Source: CAISKJ01 sp046351555 | Lineage (GTDB): Bacteria; Myxococcota_A; Polyangia; Polyangiales; Ga0077539 | Reading direction: 5' to 3' | Assembly (NCBI GenBank): GCA_046351555.1 | Contig: JAXLYI010000020.1 | Location: 124,001-188,000, forward strand | Length of the DNA: 64,000 nt | In this document: positions 16,943-29,409 of the stretch, piece by piece | Numbering within the stretch: position 1 is the first letter of the stretch | Layout: every line of letters begins with the position of its first letter | Program-made: the position numbers and the translations under genes | The notes under the pieces: model-generated | What the model was told of the DNA's origin: nothing | The model's input: the letters and a program-made list of their open reading frames with translations, nothing else | Databases searched by the model: none

Positions 16943-19045
16943 TCAGGGCGCGGGGGACGACGGCGGCGAGGAGCACGCGCTGGTGTCGGCGAGGGAGATC
17001 GGGTTGACGCGGACGGCGCTGCCCACGACGGTGGTGAGCGTCGCGTTGGTGTTGGCGCGCAGCGACTCGATGGCGCCCGCGCCGGAGGGCAGGGTGGCGC
17101 AGCCGCGGCGGGTGCCGTCGGGCGCGTAGCGCCACGCCCAGGCGGGCGAGGTGAGCGGGCCGACGTGGAGCACGAAGTCCGTCCCCAGGAGCTCGGCGGC
17201 CTGGTGGGTCTGGCGGTAGCCGTCCCAGTACTGGCCCGAGGCGATGGGGCCGAGCGAGGCGTTGCGCACGAGCCGGCCCGCGGCGTCGTAGAAGTTGGCC
17301 TCGTAGGTGCGCGACGTGCCGTCCTGCCAGGCGACCACGAACTCGCCGTTGGCGTTCATCCCCACGACGTGGCTCTCGTACCAGGAGCTGTGGCCCGAGG
17401 TGGTCTGCGGGATCATCACCGGGGCGGCGTCGACGAGCGAGCGCGCGGCGCTGAAGCGCTGGTAGTAGATGGGATTGCCCTGGTGCTGCTGGCAGGTGAT
17501 CACCCCGTCGCCGGTGGCGGGGTTGAGCGCGACGTGCGCGCCGTAGCCGCCGCCCGGGCAGAGGTCGCGCGTGGGGAAGGTGAGCCGCCCCTGGAGCGCG
17601 CCCGTCGCGCTGTAGAAGGCCGCCTGCATGTCGCCCTCCTTCCACGCGAGCACGAAGCGCCCGTCGGCGGCCATCGCGACGTCGGGGGTGTACTCGCCCG
17701 CGGGCGGCGAGGGCCACGCGAAGGCCGCCGTCACGGGGTTGCACGCCGCGTCGTACACCCGCGCGTAGAACTGCCGCGTGCCGTACTCCGACGCCGTGCG
17801 CAGCGCCATCCACGTCACGAGCACGGTGTTGGAGGTCGCGCCGACGCGCACCTGCGAGGCGCTGCCGCTCGTGTCGAACGTGGCGCTCGTCTCCACCGTC
17901 TGGTCGGCGTGGAGCAGGCTGCCGTCGGCGCGGGCGCAGCGCAGGAGGAGGTTGTTGCCGGAGAAGCCGATCAGCGCCGTCGTGCCGTCGGCGGAGAGCT
18001 GGTGGTCGTGCACCGACGCGGCGAAGGGGGTGGCCATGACGGCGGCGCAGGTGCCCGCGGTGCACGCCTGGCTGGCCGAGCAGGCGCGCCCGCACATGCC
18101 GCAGTTCGCGTTGCTGGTCTGGAGGTTGACGCAGGCGTCGCCGCACGCGCTCTGGCCCGACGGGCACACCACCGAGCAGACCCCCGCGACGCACGAGCGC
18201 CCGGCCGCGCAGGCGTTGTTGCACGCGCCGCAGTGGGCGTTGCTGGTGCTCCGGTCGACGCACGCGCCGCCGCACACGCTCAGGCCCGCGCCGCAAGGCG
18301 AGACGCACGCCCCCGCGACGCAGGCCTGGCCGGCGGGGCACGCCATCCCGCAGGCGCCGCAGTGGGCGGGGTCGGTCTGGAGGTTGCGGCACGCGCCGCC
18401 GCACGCCGCGAGGCCCGCGCCGCAGGAGACGCGGCACGCGCCGCGCTCGCACACCTCCCCCTCGGCGCAGGCGTTGCCGCACGCGCCGCAGTTGGCGCGG
18501 TCGACGGCGGTGTCGCGGCAGGCGCCCGCGCAGGCGGTCTGCCCGGTCGGGCAGCGGAGGGCGCAGCGGCCCGCGTCGCAGACCTCGCCGGCCGCGCACG
18601 CCATCCCGCAGGCGCCGCAGTGGAGGGGGTCGCGTTGCAGGTCGACGCACGCCCCCGCGCAGAGCGCCTGTCCCGCGCCGCAGGTGGGGCCGACGTCCTC
18701 CGGGGCGACGTCGGGCGCCGCGTCGGGCGCCGCGTCGGGGGCTGCGTCAGGGGTCGCGTCGGGTGCTGCGTCGGGCTCGGCATCGGGCGCAGCATCGGGC
18801 GCGACGTCCTGCGTGACGTCCGGCGCGGCGTCGGGCGCGGCGTCCAGCGTGACGTCGGGGGCGGCATCGGGTGCCGCGTCGGGCGCGACGTCGGCGGCGA
18901 CCTCGGACGTCGCGTCGAGCAGGCTCGGCGTGAAGTCGGGGCTGGCGTCGCCGGTCGCGGTGTCGGCGCTCGAACAGGCTTGGGCGAAGAGCGCGGCGCA
19001 GAGGAGGGGCAGGCGCGATCGAAGGTGCATGGGCCGAGTGTGCAT
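16943..19045 (-). CDS. Lipoprotein with Cys-rich tandem repeats and large C-terminal domain
   Basis: The 700-residue product has a lipobox (AQAC, Cys24) and a linker of DAAPDV steps (about 40-110). Five to six tandem Cys-rich repeats of about 38 residues follow, with the pattern CxxGxxxCxGxCxxxxxxxxxCGxCGxxC. The C-terminal region of about 400 residues has recurring Trp/Asp/Gly strands (for example FVVAWQDGTSRTYEANFYD and FVLAWKEGDMQAAFYS), probably a beta-propeller. The repeat matches that of the lipoprotein at 33.6 kb. The start at 19045 has GGGGGAAG upstream, whereas the in-frame ATG at 19030 has none. It is probably a rigid disulphide-bonded stalk holding a sensor or binding head; the function is unknown. 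Confidence 0.78.
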   Translation of the reverse strand: MHTRPMHLRSRLPLLCAALFAQACSSADTATGDASPDFTPSLLDATSEVAADVAPDAAPDAAPDVTLDAAPDAAPDVTQDVAPDAAPDAEPDAAPDATPDAAPDAAPDAAPDVAPEDVGPTCGAGQALCAGACVDLQRDPLHCGACGMACAAGEVCDAGRCALRCPTGQTACAGACRDTAVDRANCGACGNACAEGEVCERGACRVSCGAGLAACGGACRNLQTDPAHCGACGMACPAGQACVAGACVSPCGAGLSVCGGACVDRSTSNAHCGACNNACAAGRSCVAGVCSVVCPSGQSACGDACVNLQTSNANCGMCGRACSASQACTAGTCAAVMATPFAASVHDHQLSADGTTALIGFSGNNLLLRCARADGSLLHADQTVETSATFDTSGSASQVRVGATSNTVLVTWMALRTASEYGTRQFYARVYDAACNPVTAAFAWPSPPAGEYTPDVAMAADGRFVLAWKEGDMQAAFYSATGALQGRLTFPTRDLCPGGGYGAHVALNPATGDGVITCQQHQGNPIYYQRFSAARSLVDAAPVMIPQTTSGHSSWYESHVVGMNANGEFVVAWQDGTSRTYEANFYDAAGRLVRNASLGPIASGQYWDGYRQTHQAAELLGTDFVLHVGPLTSPAWAWRYAPDGTRRGCATLPSGAGAIESLRANTNATLTTVVGSAVRVNPISLADTSACSSPPSSPAP

Positions 19046-19238
19046 GGCTTCCCCCGGCGGGGGAACGGCGACCGCCACGCCGCAGGCACGCGCGAACGCG
19101 CGGCGCATCTGCGGCGCGTACGCCACTGGGCTGGCGGGTGAAGAAGCGCCTCGGCGCGGTCGGGCCTGGCCACGGGCGCCCGGTACGCGAGCGCGTCCCC
19201 CTCGACGTGCGGGCGCGGCGCCGCGATACTCGCGCGCG

Positions 19239-22200
19239 ATGCTGGAGCCGGGTGAGGTCGTCGCCGAGCGCTTCGTGCTCGAGCGGCTCGCGGGAGAAGG
19301 GGGCATGGGCTCCGTCTGGCGCGCGCACGACCGCCTGCGGGCCGAGCCCGTCGCCGTGAAGGTGCAGCGCCGCCGCCTCGACCGCGCGGCGACCGAGCGC
19401 TTCGCCCGCGAGGCGCAGGTGCTCGCCGAGCTCCACCACCCGGGCATCGTGCGCTACGTCGCCCACGGCGCCACCCGCGACGGCGCCCCCTTCCTCGCGA
19501 TGGAGTGGATCGACGGGGAGACCCTCGCCGCGCGCTGCGCCGCCGGCCCCCTGCCGATCGGCGAGGCCGCGGCGCTGCTCCGCGCGGTGGCCGACGCGCT
19601 CGCCGCCGTGCACGCGCGCGGCATCGTCCACCGCGACCTCAAGCCGCAGAACCTCATGCTCCCCGGCGGCGACGTCGGCGCGGTGAAGCTGGTGGACTTC
19701 GGCATCGCGCGCTGGGACGACGTGCTCTACGCGCTCACCGGCACCGGGGTCGTCCTCGGGAGCTTCGGGTACATGGCCCCGGAGCAGGCGCGCGGCGTCC
19801 GCGACCTCGACGCCCGCGTGGACGTCTACGCCCTCGGGTGCCTCGCCTTCGAGGCCCTCACCGGCCGGCGCCCTTTCGCGGCCGAGACCACCGCCGCGGC
19901 GCTGGTCCAGCTCGTCACGCAGGACGCCCCGCGCGCCCGCTCGCTGCGCGGCGACCTCCCCGAGGCGCTCGACGCGCTCCTCGCGTCGATGCTCGCGCGC
20001 GACCCCGCGCACCGCCCCGCGAGCGGCGCCGCCGTGGTGGCGCTGGTCGACGCGCTCGAGCTCCCGTGCGAGCCCGACGTCCCCGTGCGCCCGTCGTTGA
20101 GCGGGGAGGAGCGCCGGAGCCTCGCCCCCGCCGCGCCTCCGGTCGCGGTCCGCGTCGAGGGCGCGGGGACGTCGCCGCGCGCCGCTCCCTTCGTCGGGCG
20201 CGAGCGCGAGCTCCACACGCTCGACGCCACGTGGGACGAGTGCGCCCAGGACGCCGTCGCCCGCGCCGTGCTCGTGACGGGGGCCGCGGGCTCAGGCAAG
20301 TCGCGCCTGCGCGCGGAGTGGCTCGCGGCGCTCCAGGCGCGCGGGGCCGCGGCGCCGCCCGCGGTTCTCCGGGGGGCGGGCGACCCGGCGAAGCGCGGCG
20401 TGCCGCGGGCGCTGGTGGGCGACGCGCTCCGGCGCGCGTGCGGCATCACCGGCGGGGAGGACGTCGCCGCGCGGCGCGCGCTGCTCCGCGCGCGGGTCGA
20501 GCGGCGCGTCGGGGCGCAAGACGTCGCGCGCGTGACGCACTTCCTCGGCGAGCTCGTCGGGGCCGACTTCGAGGACGAGGCCGACGCGCAGCTCGCGGCC
20601 GCGCGGCGCGACCCGAAGCTCATGAACGACCAGGTGACCCGCGCGTGGGTCGACTGGCTCGCCGCGGAGTGCGTCGCCGGCCCGGTGGTGATGGCGCTCG
20701 ACGACGCGCACCTCGGCGACCGCCCGTCGGTCGAGGTGCTCGACGCGTCGCTCCGCGCGCTGCGCGACCTCCCGTGGATGCTCCTCGTGCTCGCGCGGCC
20801 CGAGGGCGCCGCGCTCCTCCAGCCGCTCCGAGCGTCCGGCGCCGTGCAGGAGCTGCCCCTCGGCGACCTCTCGCGCCGCGCCGCCGACCGCCTCGCGCGC
20901 GCCGTCCTCGGCGACCGCGAGCCCGCGATCGAGCGGGTGATCGACCGCGCCGGGGGCAACCCCTTCCTCCTCGAGCAGCTCCTCCGCGCGGTCGCCGCGG
21001 GCGACGACGACGGCGCCCTCCCCGCCACCGTGCGCGACGCCGCGCGCGCCCGCTTCGAGTCCCTCGACGCGCCCGACCGCAGGCTCCTCCGCGCGGCGAG
21101 CGTGTTCGGCCGGGGCTTCACCGCCGACGCCGTGGCCGCGCTCGTCGGGGCCCCCGCGGGCCTCCCCGAGCGGCTCGACGCGCTCGCGCGGCGGGAGGTC
21201 CTCGTGCGGCGCGAGGGGGCGGGCGGGGCGTACGTGTTCCGCCACGAGCCGCTGCGGGAGGCGGCGTACGAGGCGCTGACCGACGACGACCGCGCGCTCG
21301 GGCACCGCCTCGCCGCGGCGTGGCTCGAGCGGGTCGGTGACGTCGGCGCCCTCACCCTCGCGGAGCACTTCGAGAAGGGACACGAGGCCGCCCGCGCTGC
21401 GTCGTGGTGGCTCCGCGCGGCCGAGCGCGCGCTCGACGCGAACGACCTCGACGCCGCCCTCGCCCACGCCGAGCGCGGGGTTCGCGCGGGCGCGACGGGC
21501 GAGACCCTCGGGGCGCTGCGCGGCGTGGAGGCGATGATCCACTCGTGGCGGGGCGAGCTCGACCGGACGGCGGAGCGGGCCGCGGAGGCCGTCGCGGGCC
21601 TGCGCCCGGGGAGCGCGCGGTGGTACCGGGCGGCGGGGTTTTTGACGGCGGTGAGGGTGCAGCGCGGGGACGCGGCGTCGATCGCGCCGCTGGTCGACGC
21701 GCTCGTCGCGCCCGCGGCGGAGGGCCCCGAGCCCGCGCAGGTGATGGCCGCGTCGCAGCTCGCGCTCCACTGCCTCGGGACGGGGCACCACGGGCTGCTC
21801 GCGGCGCTGCTCGCCTTCCTCGACGCGCCCGCCGTGCAGGCGCTCGCGGAGGCGAACCCCCTCGCCGCGGCCTACCTCTGCGAGGTGCGGGCGACGCGGG
21901 CGACCGTCGCCGGCGACCCGCTCACGTCGATGCGCGAGAAGGCGCGCGCGCACGCCTTCCGGCTCGAGGCCGGCGACCTCCGCGGCGCCTGCGTGGTGCG
22001 CGTGAACGAGGCCTTCTCGCTGATCGAGCTCGGGGACTTCGTGCGCGCGGAGGAGCTGCTCACGGAGTCCCTCGGCGCGCTCGACCGCTTCGGCCTCGCG
22101 GCCACCGCGGCCTACGCGCGGCTGTGCCTCGGGCTCGCGCTGCTCGGCCGCGACGCGCGCTTCGGGGCGGCCGCCGCGCAGTCCCGCCTCCGCCTCGGCG

Positions 22201-22754
22201 CCGCGACGCTCGGCCGCGGGGTCCGCCGCGACGCGCGCGCGGCGCTCTCCCTCGCGGTGACCCTGTCGTGGGAGCGCGGCCGCCCGCGCACCGAGGCCCT
22301 CGCCCGCTGCGCCCTCGCGGCCGTGCTCGCGCTCGACGGCGAGCTCGAGCCCGCCGAGCGCGAGTCCTCCACCGCGCTCGAGCGCACGGCGTCGCTGCCG
22401 TCGCCGCGGGCGTACGCGCTGGCGACGCGGGCCTCGATCCGGCTCCAGCGTGCGGCGCCGGCCGAGGCCCTCGCCGACGCGCGCGAGGCGATGCGCCTGC
22501 TCGAGGCCCTGGGCGGGCTCGACATGGGCGACGCGAAGGTGCGGCGGGTCTACGCCGAGGCGCTGCGCGCTTCAGGGGATGGGGCGGGGGCGGCGGCGGC
22601 GATCGCCCACGCGCGGGCGCGGCTGCTGGAGCGCGCGGCGCGGATCGAGGACGACGGCTGGCGCGAGTGCTTCCTCGAGCGCGTGGAGGACAACGCCCGC
22701 ACGCTCGCGCTCGCGCACGAGTGGGGGGCGGCTCAGCGGGAGGGCGGGACGTAG
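19239..22754 (+). CDS. Ser/Thr kinase fused to AAA ATPase and TPR-like sensor
   Basis: The 1171-residue product has three parts. A Hanks kinase domain (about 10-270) shows GEGGMGSV, Lys41, HRDLKPQN with Asp133, and DFG with Asp153. A STAND/AAA_16-like ATPase (about 315-640) has Walker A GAAGSGKS (about 350) and Walker B VVMALDDAH (about 485). The remaining 500 residues are all-helical and TPR-like. All catalytic residues are present. Such kinase-AAA-TPR proteins are typical of myxobacteria and are regarded as signal-integrating switches. It diverges from the Cys-rich lipoprotein gene, and its last 22 nt overlap the convergent 210-residue gene. Confidence 0.92.
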   Translation: MLEPGEVVAERFVLERLAGEGGMGSVWRAHDRLRAEPVAVKVQRRRLDRAATERFAREAQVLAELHHPGIVRYVAHGATRDGAPFLAMEWIDGETLAARCAAGPLPIGEAAALLRAVADALAAVHARGIVHRDLKPQNLMLPGGDVGAVKLVDFGIARWDDVLYALTGTGVVLGSFGYMAPEQARGVRDLDARVDVYALGCLAFEALTGRRPFAAETTAAALVQLVTQDAPRARSLRGDLPEALDALLASMLARDPAHRPASGAAVVALVDALELPCEPDVPVRPSLSGEERRSLAPAAPPVAVRVEGAGTSPRAAPFVGRERELHTLDATWDECAQDAVARAVLVTGAAGSGKSRLRAEWLAALQARGAAAPPAVLRGAGDPAKRGVPRALVGDALRRACGITGGEDVAARRALLRARVERRVGAQDVARVTHFLGELVGADFEDEADAQLAAARRDPKLMNDQVTRAWVDWLAAECVAGPVVMALDDAHLGDRPSVEVLDASLRALRDLPWMLLVLARPEGAALLQPLRASGAVQELPLGDLSRRAADRLARAVLGDREPAIERVIDRAGGNPFLLEQLLRAVAAGDDDGALPATVRDAARARFESLDAPDRRLLRAASVFGRGFTADAVAALVGAPAGLPERLDALARREVLVRREGAGGAYVFRHEPLREAAYEALTDDDRALGHRLAAAWLERVGDVGALTLAEHFEKGHEAARAASWWLRAAERALDANDLDAALAHAERGVRAGATGETLGALRGVEAMIHSWRGELDRTAERAAEAVAGLRPGSARWYRAAGFLTAVRVQRGDAASIAPLVDALVAPAAEGPEPAQVMAASQLALHCLGTGHHGLLAALLAFLDAPAVQALAEANPLAAAYLCEVRATRATVAGDPLTSMREKARAHAFRLEAGDLRGACVVRVNEAFSLIELGDFVRAEELLTESLGALDRFGLAATAAYARLCLGLALLGRDARFGAAAAQSRLRLGAATLGRGVRRDARAALSLAVTLSWERGRPRTEALARCALAAVLALDGELEPAERESSTALERTASLPSPRAYALATRASIRLQRAAPAEALADAREAMRLLEALGGLDMGDAKVRRVYAEALRASGDGAGAAAAIAHARARLLERAARIEDDGWRECFLERVEDNARTLALAHEWGAAQREGGT

Positions 22755-23365
22755 GGCGGGGGCCCGGGCTCGCCCGGCAGCGGGAAGCGCGCGACGTAGC
22801 CCGTCCGCCGGCGCACGGCGATCGGCTCGGCGTCGAGCGAGGAGATGACGAACGACGGGTCGTGGACGATGTAGCCCGTCCCTTCGGCGGTCTCGTTGAT
22901 CGGGGGCACGGGGTCGGCGTCGAGCGTCGCCCGGAGCCGGTAGCCCATCACGAGGTACACGCGCGACACCTCCTCGAGCACCGAAGGCGCGCCGACGTCG
23001 CGGGCCAGGGCCGAGTACTCGTCCACCGGCGCGCCGACCTCCACCGCGCAGCGTCGGGTCTCCCCGGCGCGCACGCGCGAGTAGAAGGGCTCGTAGTACT
23101 TGAGCAGTTGGATGTTGGGCGGCGCGGGCGGCGGCGCGAACACCAGCCGGAGCGACCCGTCGCGCACGAAGCGGTAGACGCCGTGGGGGTCGGGGACGCG
23201 GTACTCCACCGGGTCGTCGTCCCAGAGGCGGTCGGCGAGGTAGAGCTCCTCGCGCGCCTCGACCTCGTACGCGAGGCGCAGCGCCGCGTCGCCGTCGTCG
23301 CGGACGCGGCGCTCGATGGACCAGGTGAGTCGGAGGTGGGGGCTGCTGGTGGTGGCGGTCGGCAT
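22733..23365 (-). CDS. Unknown protein downstream of VgrG, candidate immunity protein
   Basis: I do not recognise this 210-residue protein. It has no signal peptide or membrane segment, is rich in charged residues and beta-prone stretches, and contains a segment RAGETRRCAVEVGAP between predicted strands. It follows the vgrG-protease gene by 54 nt on the same strand, the usual place for a T6SS immunity protein, so immunity to the protease domain is a reasonable inference but unproven. An alternative is an adaptor or accessory for the VgrG. Its 3' end overlaps the end of the convergent kinase gene by 22 nt. Confidence 0.65.
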   Translation of the reverse strand: MPTATTSSPHLRLTWSIERRVRDDGDAALRLAYEVEAREELYLADRLWDDDPVEYRVPDPHGVYRFVRDGSLRLVFAPPPAPPNIQLLKYYEPFYSRVRAGETRRCAVEVGAPVDEYSALARDVGAPSVLEEVSRVYLVMGYRLRATLDADPVPPINETAEGTGYIVHDPSFVISSLDAEPIAVRRRTGYVARFPLPGEPGPPPYVPPSR

Positions 23366-23419
23366 GGGCGTCGGTCTCGTCTTGGTGGCGGAGCGGTGTA
23401 CGGCGGAACCTTCCGGCCG

Positions 23420-26311
23420 TCAGCGGGGCGCGTACCCGTCGGCGTGGTCCGTGCGGCGGTAGGGGTAGTTCCGGTCGCCGAGGTACTCGTTCTCCGTCGG
23501 GCTGGAGTACTTCGGGGAGGTGGGGACCTGCGTGCCGCCGGGCTCGTTGACGCCGCCTTCGATGTTCTGCCAGTCCTCGCGGTCGGTGTACGCGGGCATG
23601 CGCTCGGCGCCGCGGTTGACGCCGTTCATGTTGTGATCCGCGTGCCCCATCTCGTGGTAGAGCACCGCGTCCGCGGGCTCGGGCTGCCCCTTGGGGCCGA
23701 GCTTGATGTCCGGGTTGTAGTGGATCTCGGAGTCCGCCCCCTTGCCCGCGACGTAGCTGCCGTCCGAGGCGGGGCCCTGCGCGTTGGGGTCGCCGCCCAC
23801 CGGGAAGGCGAAGGAGTTGTCCTTCCCGAAGGGGTACCCGTCGCTGTCCAACTGCGCGGCGTCGGCGGCGGTGTACTCCTGGATGGTGAGCTTGTGCCCG
23901 CCGGGGTTCTTCTGGATGTTCTCCAGGCGCTGCTTGCCGTGGGGCGTCTGCGACATGATCCCGAGGTCGCGCAGCACCCGCGCCTGGAAGTCCTTGTAGG
24001 TCCCCTCGCTCGCCTTGATCTTGATGTTGGGCCCGACCAGCATCGTGTCGCCGTCCATCGACACGCTGTACGGGAACGCCGCCCCCCCGACGAGCACCAG
24101 CGCCGCGCCCGTGGTGATGGTCACCAGCGCCTGCTCGGTGACGCGCCCGGCGAAGAGCCCCGGCCCGTTGAGCTGGACGGGCGTCCCGCTCACGTCCGTG
24201 GTGCCCGACGACGAGAGGTTGGCGCTCGCCTCCCCCGACAGGCCGAGCGTGTCGCCCGCGACGACGACCTCGCCCCCGACCAGCACCGCGCGCGTGCTGC
24301 CAGACAGCGTGAGGTCGGGCGCCGCCATCAGCGCGCTGGCGCTGCCGTTGAGCCAGAGGTCCGCGCCGTCGACCTTCACGCTGCCGCCGGTCTTGATGTC
24401 GATGCTGGCGTCAGTGATGGTGATCGAGCTGCCGCCCACCTTCAGCACGATCTTCGAGCCCGAGGTGATGGAGACGTCCCCCGAGGCGTCGATGTTGTAC
24501 TGCCCGGTGACCTTCACCCCGTGGCCCGGGCCCGGCATCCCCTTGGGGGTCTCGCCCTGCCCCTCCACCGTGACGTACTGGTGGCCCTTGATGTAGATGC
24601 GCTGGTCGTTCCAGACGGTGAGGCTGTGGTCGTGGTTGACGATCTCGTTGAGGTCGCGCTGCGCGTGGAGGAAGACCTCCTCGTGGTCGGCGAGGTCGTC
24701 GAAGCGGAGCTCGTTGAAGCCGTGGCCGCCCGGCGTGGAGTTGCTCTTGATCGTGCTGACCGTGCGCTTCTCGGGGAGCTCGTAGGGCGGGCGGTTGACC
24801 CCGTTGTAGAGGCACCCGGTGACGACCGGCCGGTCGGGGTCGCCCTCCAGGAAGGTCACCACCACCTCCATCCCGAGCCGCGGGATGAACATGAAGCCCC
24901 AGCCCGCGCCCGCCCAGTTCTGCTCGACCCGCACCCAGCACGAGCTCCGCGCGTCGTGGCGGCCCTTGCGGTCCCAGCGAAACTGCACCTTGATGCGCCC
25001 GTGCGCGTCGACGTGGACGTCCTCGTCGCCGTCGCTCGTCACCACCGCCGTCTGCGCCGCGAGCACCATCGGCCGCGGCGTCCTCCGCGGCGGCACGAAC
25101 GGGACGTCCGCGGGCACGCACCCGAAGGCGTTGCGGTAGCGGTCCTCGCCCGACGCGCGGGGGCCGCTCTGCCCCTCCGCGAGGAGCTCCTCGGGCGCGC
25201 GGAGGTAGTGCTCGACGCGCGTGAGGAGGTACTTCCGGTCGAGGTCGGGGTGCTCGTGGCCGACGAGCTGGAAGAAGCGCCCGGGCATGAAGCCCGTGAC
25301 GTTGCCCGCGCCGAGCGCGGTGGCCTCCGCGGCGCGCTCCTCCCCGTCGCGGAGCTCGGCGAGGTGGCCGCCGTCGTGGGGGCCGTAGGTGCGCGAGCCC
25401 TCGTCGTAGGGGCCGAGGGTGAAGCGCGCGGGGTACTCGTAGCGGGGCCTCGGGCCCGGGTCGCCGCGCGGGTGCGAGCGCGTCAAATCGAGCGAGGCGA
25501 GCGGCCGCGTGAAGTCGTGGTCGCGCCCCATGTACGACGTCGCGCGGAGCTCGCGCGCCTCGTCGAGCCGCTGCACCACCTCCACCGGCGCCTGCTCCGA
25601 CTGCGGCGGCGAGAACGGGACCGCGCGCCGGTCGATCGTCGGGCACAGCGCGTACGTCGGCCCGTCGGTGAGCACCGGGGTCTCCGCGTCGCCGTCGTGT
25701 CGGAAGTACAGCGCCACGCCCTCCTCCTCCAGCAGCCGGAGCACGAAGGCGAGGTCGGTCTCGCGGTACTGCACGCAGTACTCGCGCTTCGGGCGCTCGC
25801 GCCGCGTCTCGAGCGCGGGCGCGTCGAGGCCCGCCTCGTCGAAGACGGCCTTCACGATCTCGAGCGCGTCGAGGTGCTGGTAGATCCTGCTGTCCAGCCG
25901 CTGCGAGAGCGCCCACATCGCCGGCGCCATCACCACCCGCGCGCGGCGGAGCCCGGCCCACGAGTCGATCCGCTCGACGCGCCGGACGACCCCGCACAGC
26001 CGCCGCTTGCGCGGGCCCCGCTCGACCTCCACCACCGCGCGCCCGCCGAGGAGCGCGCCGTAGTCCACCGCCGCGTCGCGCGTGCAGAGCTCGACGACGG
26101 CCTCGTAGAGCTCGCCGAGCGACTCGCGGATGTCCGCGCCGACGAGCCGCACGTCGGCGCCCTGGAGCGACCGCGCCCCGAAGGTGAACGCCGCGTCCGG
26201 CGCGGGCTCGCGCGTCGGGCGCGAGACGATGAACTCCGTGGTGCTGCCGAAGGCGCTCCCCGCCGCGGGGAGCCCGCCGGGGGAGAGGGGATCGTCCGAA
26301 CGAGTGCTCAT
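23420..26311 (-). CDS. vgrG: Evolved VgrG (T6SS spike) with C-terminal zinc-metalloprotease domain
   Basis: In this 963-residue product residues 1 to about 600 are the VgrG trimeric spike: gp27-like part, a PVVTGCLYNGVNRPPY gp5 OB-fold motif, then a repetitive beta needle with DUF2345-like repeats (about 600-710). A hydrophobic stretch (about 715-735) joins a C-terminal domain with HEMGHADH at 886-893, a zincin HExxH motif reminiscent of the M91/NleD effector proteases. A downstream Glu/Asn-rich segment (NIEGGVNEPG) may provide the third ligand. No other T6SS structural genes are present, so it is an orphan that must use an apparatus encoded elsewhere. The likely role is delivery of a toxic protease to a rival or host cell. 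Confidence 0.88.
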   Translation of the reverse strand: MSTRSDDPLSPGGLPAAGSAFGSTTEFIVSRPTREPAPDAAFTFGARSLQGADVRLVGADIRESLGELYEAVVELCTRDAAVDYGALLGGRAVVEVERGPRKRRLCGVVRRVERIDSWAGLRRARVVMAPAMWALSQRLDSRIYQHLDALEIVKAVFDEAGLDAPALETRRERPKREYCVQYRETDLAFVLRLLEEEGVALYFRHDGDAETPVLTDGPTYALCPTIDRRAVPFSPPQSEQAPVEVVQRLDEARELRATSYMGRDHDFTRPLASLDLTRSHPRGDPGPRPRYEYPARFTLGPYDEGSRTYGPHDGGHLAELRDGEERAAEATALGAGNVTGFMPGRFFQLVGHEHPDLDRKYLLTRVEHYLRAPEELLAEGQSGPRASGEDRYRNAFGCVPADVPFVPPRRTPRPMVLAAQTAVVTSDGDEDVHVDAHGRIKVQFRWDRKGRHDARSSCWVRVEQNWAGAGWGFMFIPRLGMEVVVTFLEGDPDRPVVTGCLYNGVNRPPYELPEKRTVSTIKSNSTPGGHGFNELRFDDLADHEEVFLHAQRDLNEIVNHDHSLTVWNDQRIYIKGHQYVTVEGQGETPKGMPGPGHGVKVTGQYNIDASGDVSITSGSKIVLKVGGSSITITDASIDIKTGGSVKVDGADLWLNGSASALMAAPDLTLSGSTRAVLVGGEVVVAGDTLGLSGEASANLSSSGTTDVSGTPVQLNGPGLFAGRVTEQALVTITTGAALVLVGGAAFPYSVSMDGDTMLVGPNIKIKASEGTYKDFQARVLRDLGIMSQTPHGKQRLENIQKNPGGHKLTIQEYTAADAAQLDSDGYPFGKDNSFAFPVGGDPNAQGPASDGSYVAGKGADSEIHYNPDIKLGPKGQPEPADAVLYHEMGHADHNMNGVNRGAERMPAYTDREDWQNIEGGVNEPGGTQVPTSPKYSSPTENEYLGDRNYPYRRTDHADGYAPR

Positions 26312-26556
26312 GCTGTGGGACCCCGGTGGGAGGCGACGAGAAGCAGGCGATGGGACCGAAGATGTAGATGGTTTGTCAAGGGGGATGGCGCCGCGCCCTC
26401 GTCGCCGTGTTGGGGGCCATCGCGCGGTTCCGCCGAAGAATCGACGTCGGCCGCCGCGCGCGTGGGGACGGCGCGCAAATCGCGTGCGCCGTTGCGTGTG
26501 CGGGTTTGTTCGATTGCGGATTCAAGAATGCCAGCCTTCGTGTTGTAGTGGCGGGC

Positions 26557-29405
<2,849 letters not shown>

Positions 29406-29409
<4 letters not shown>

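Noticed and set aside
23420..26311. Full T6SS gene cluster
   Set aside because: Only VgrG is present; no TssB/C, Hcp, ClpV or baseplate genes flank it.
26374..26379. TTGACA on the minus strand upstream of vgrG as a -35 box
   Set aside because: No acceptable -10 hexamer lies 16-18 nt downstream.
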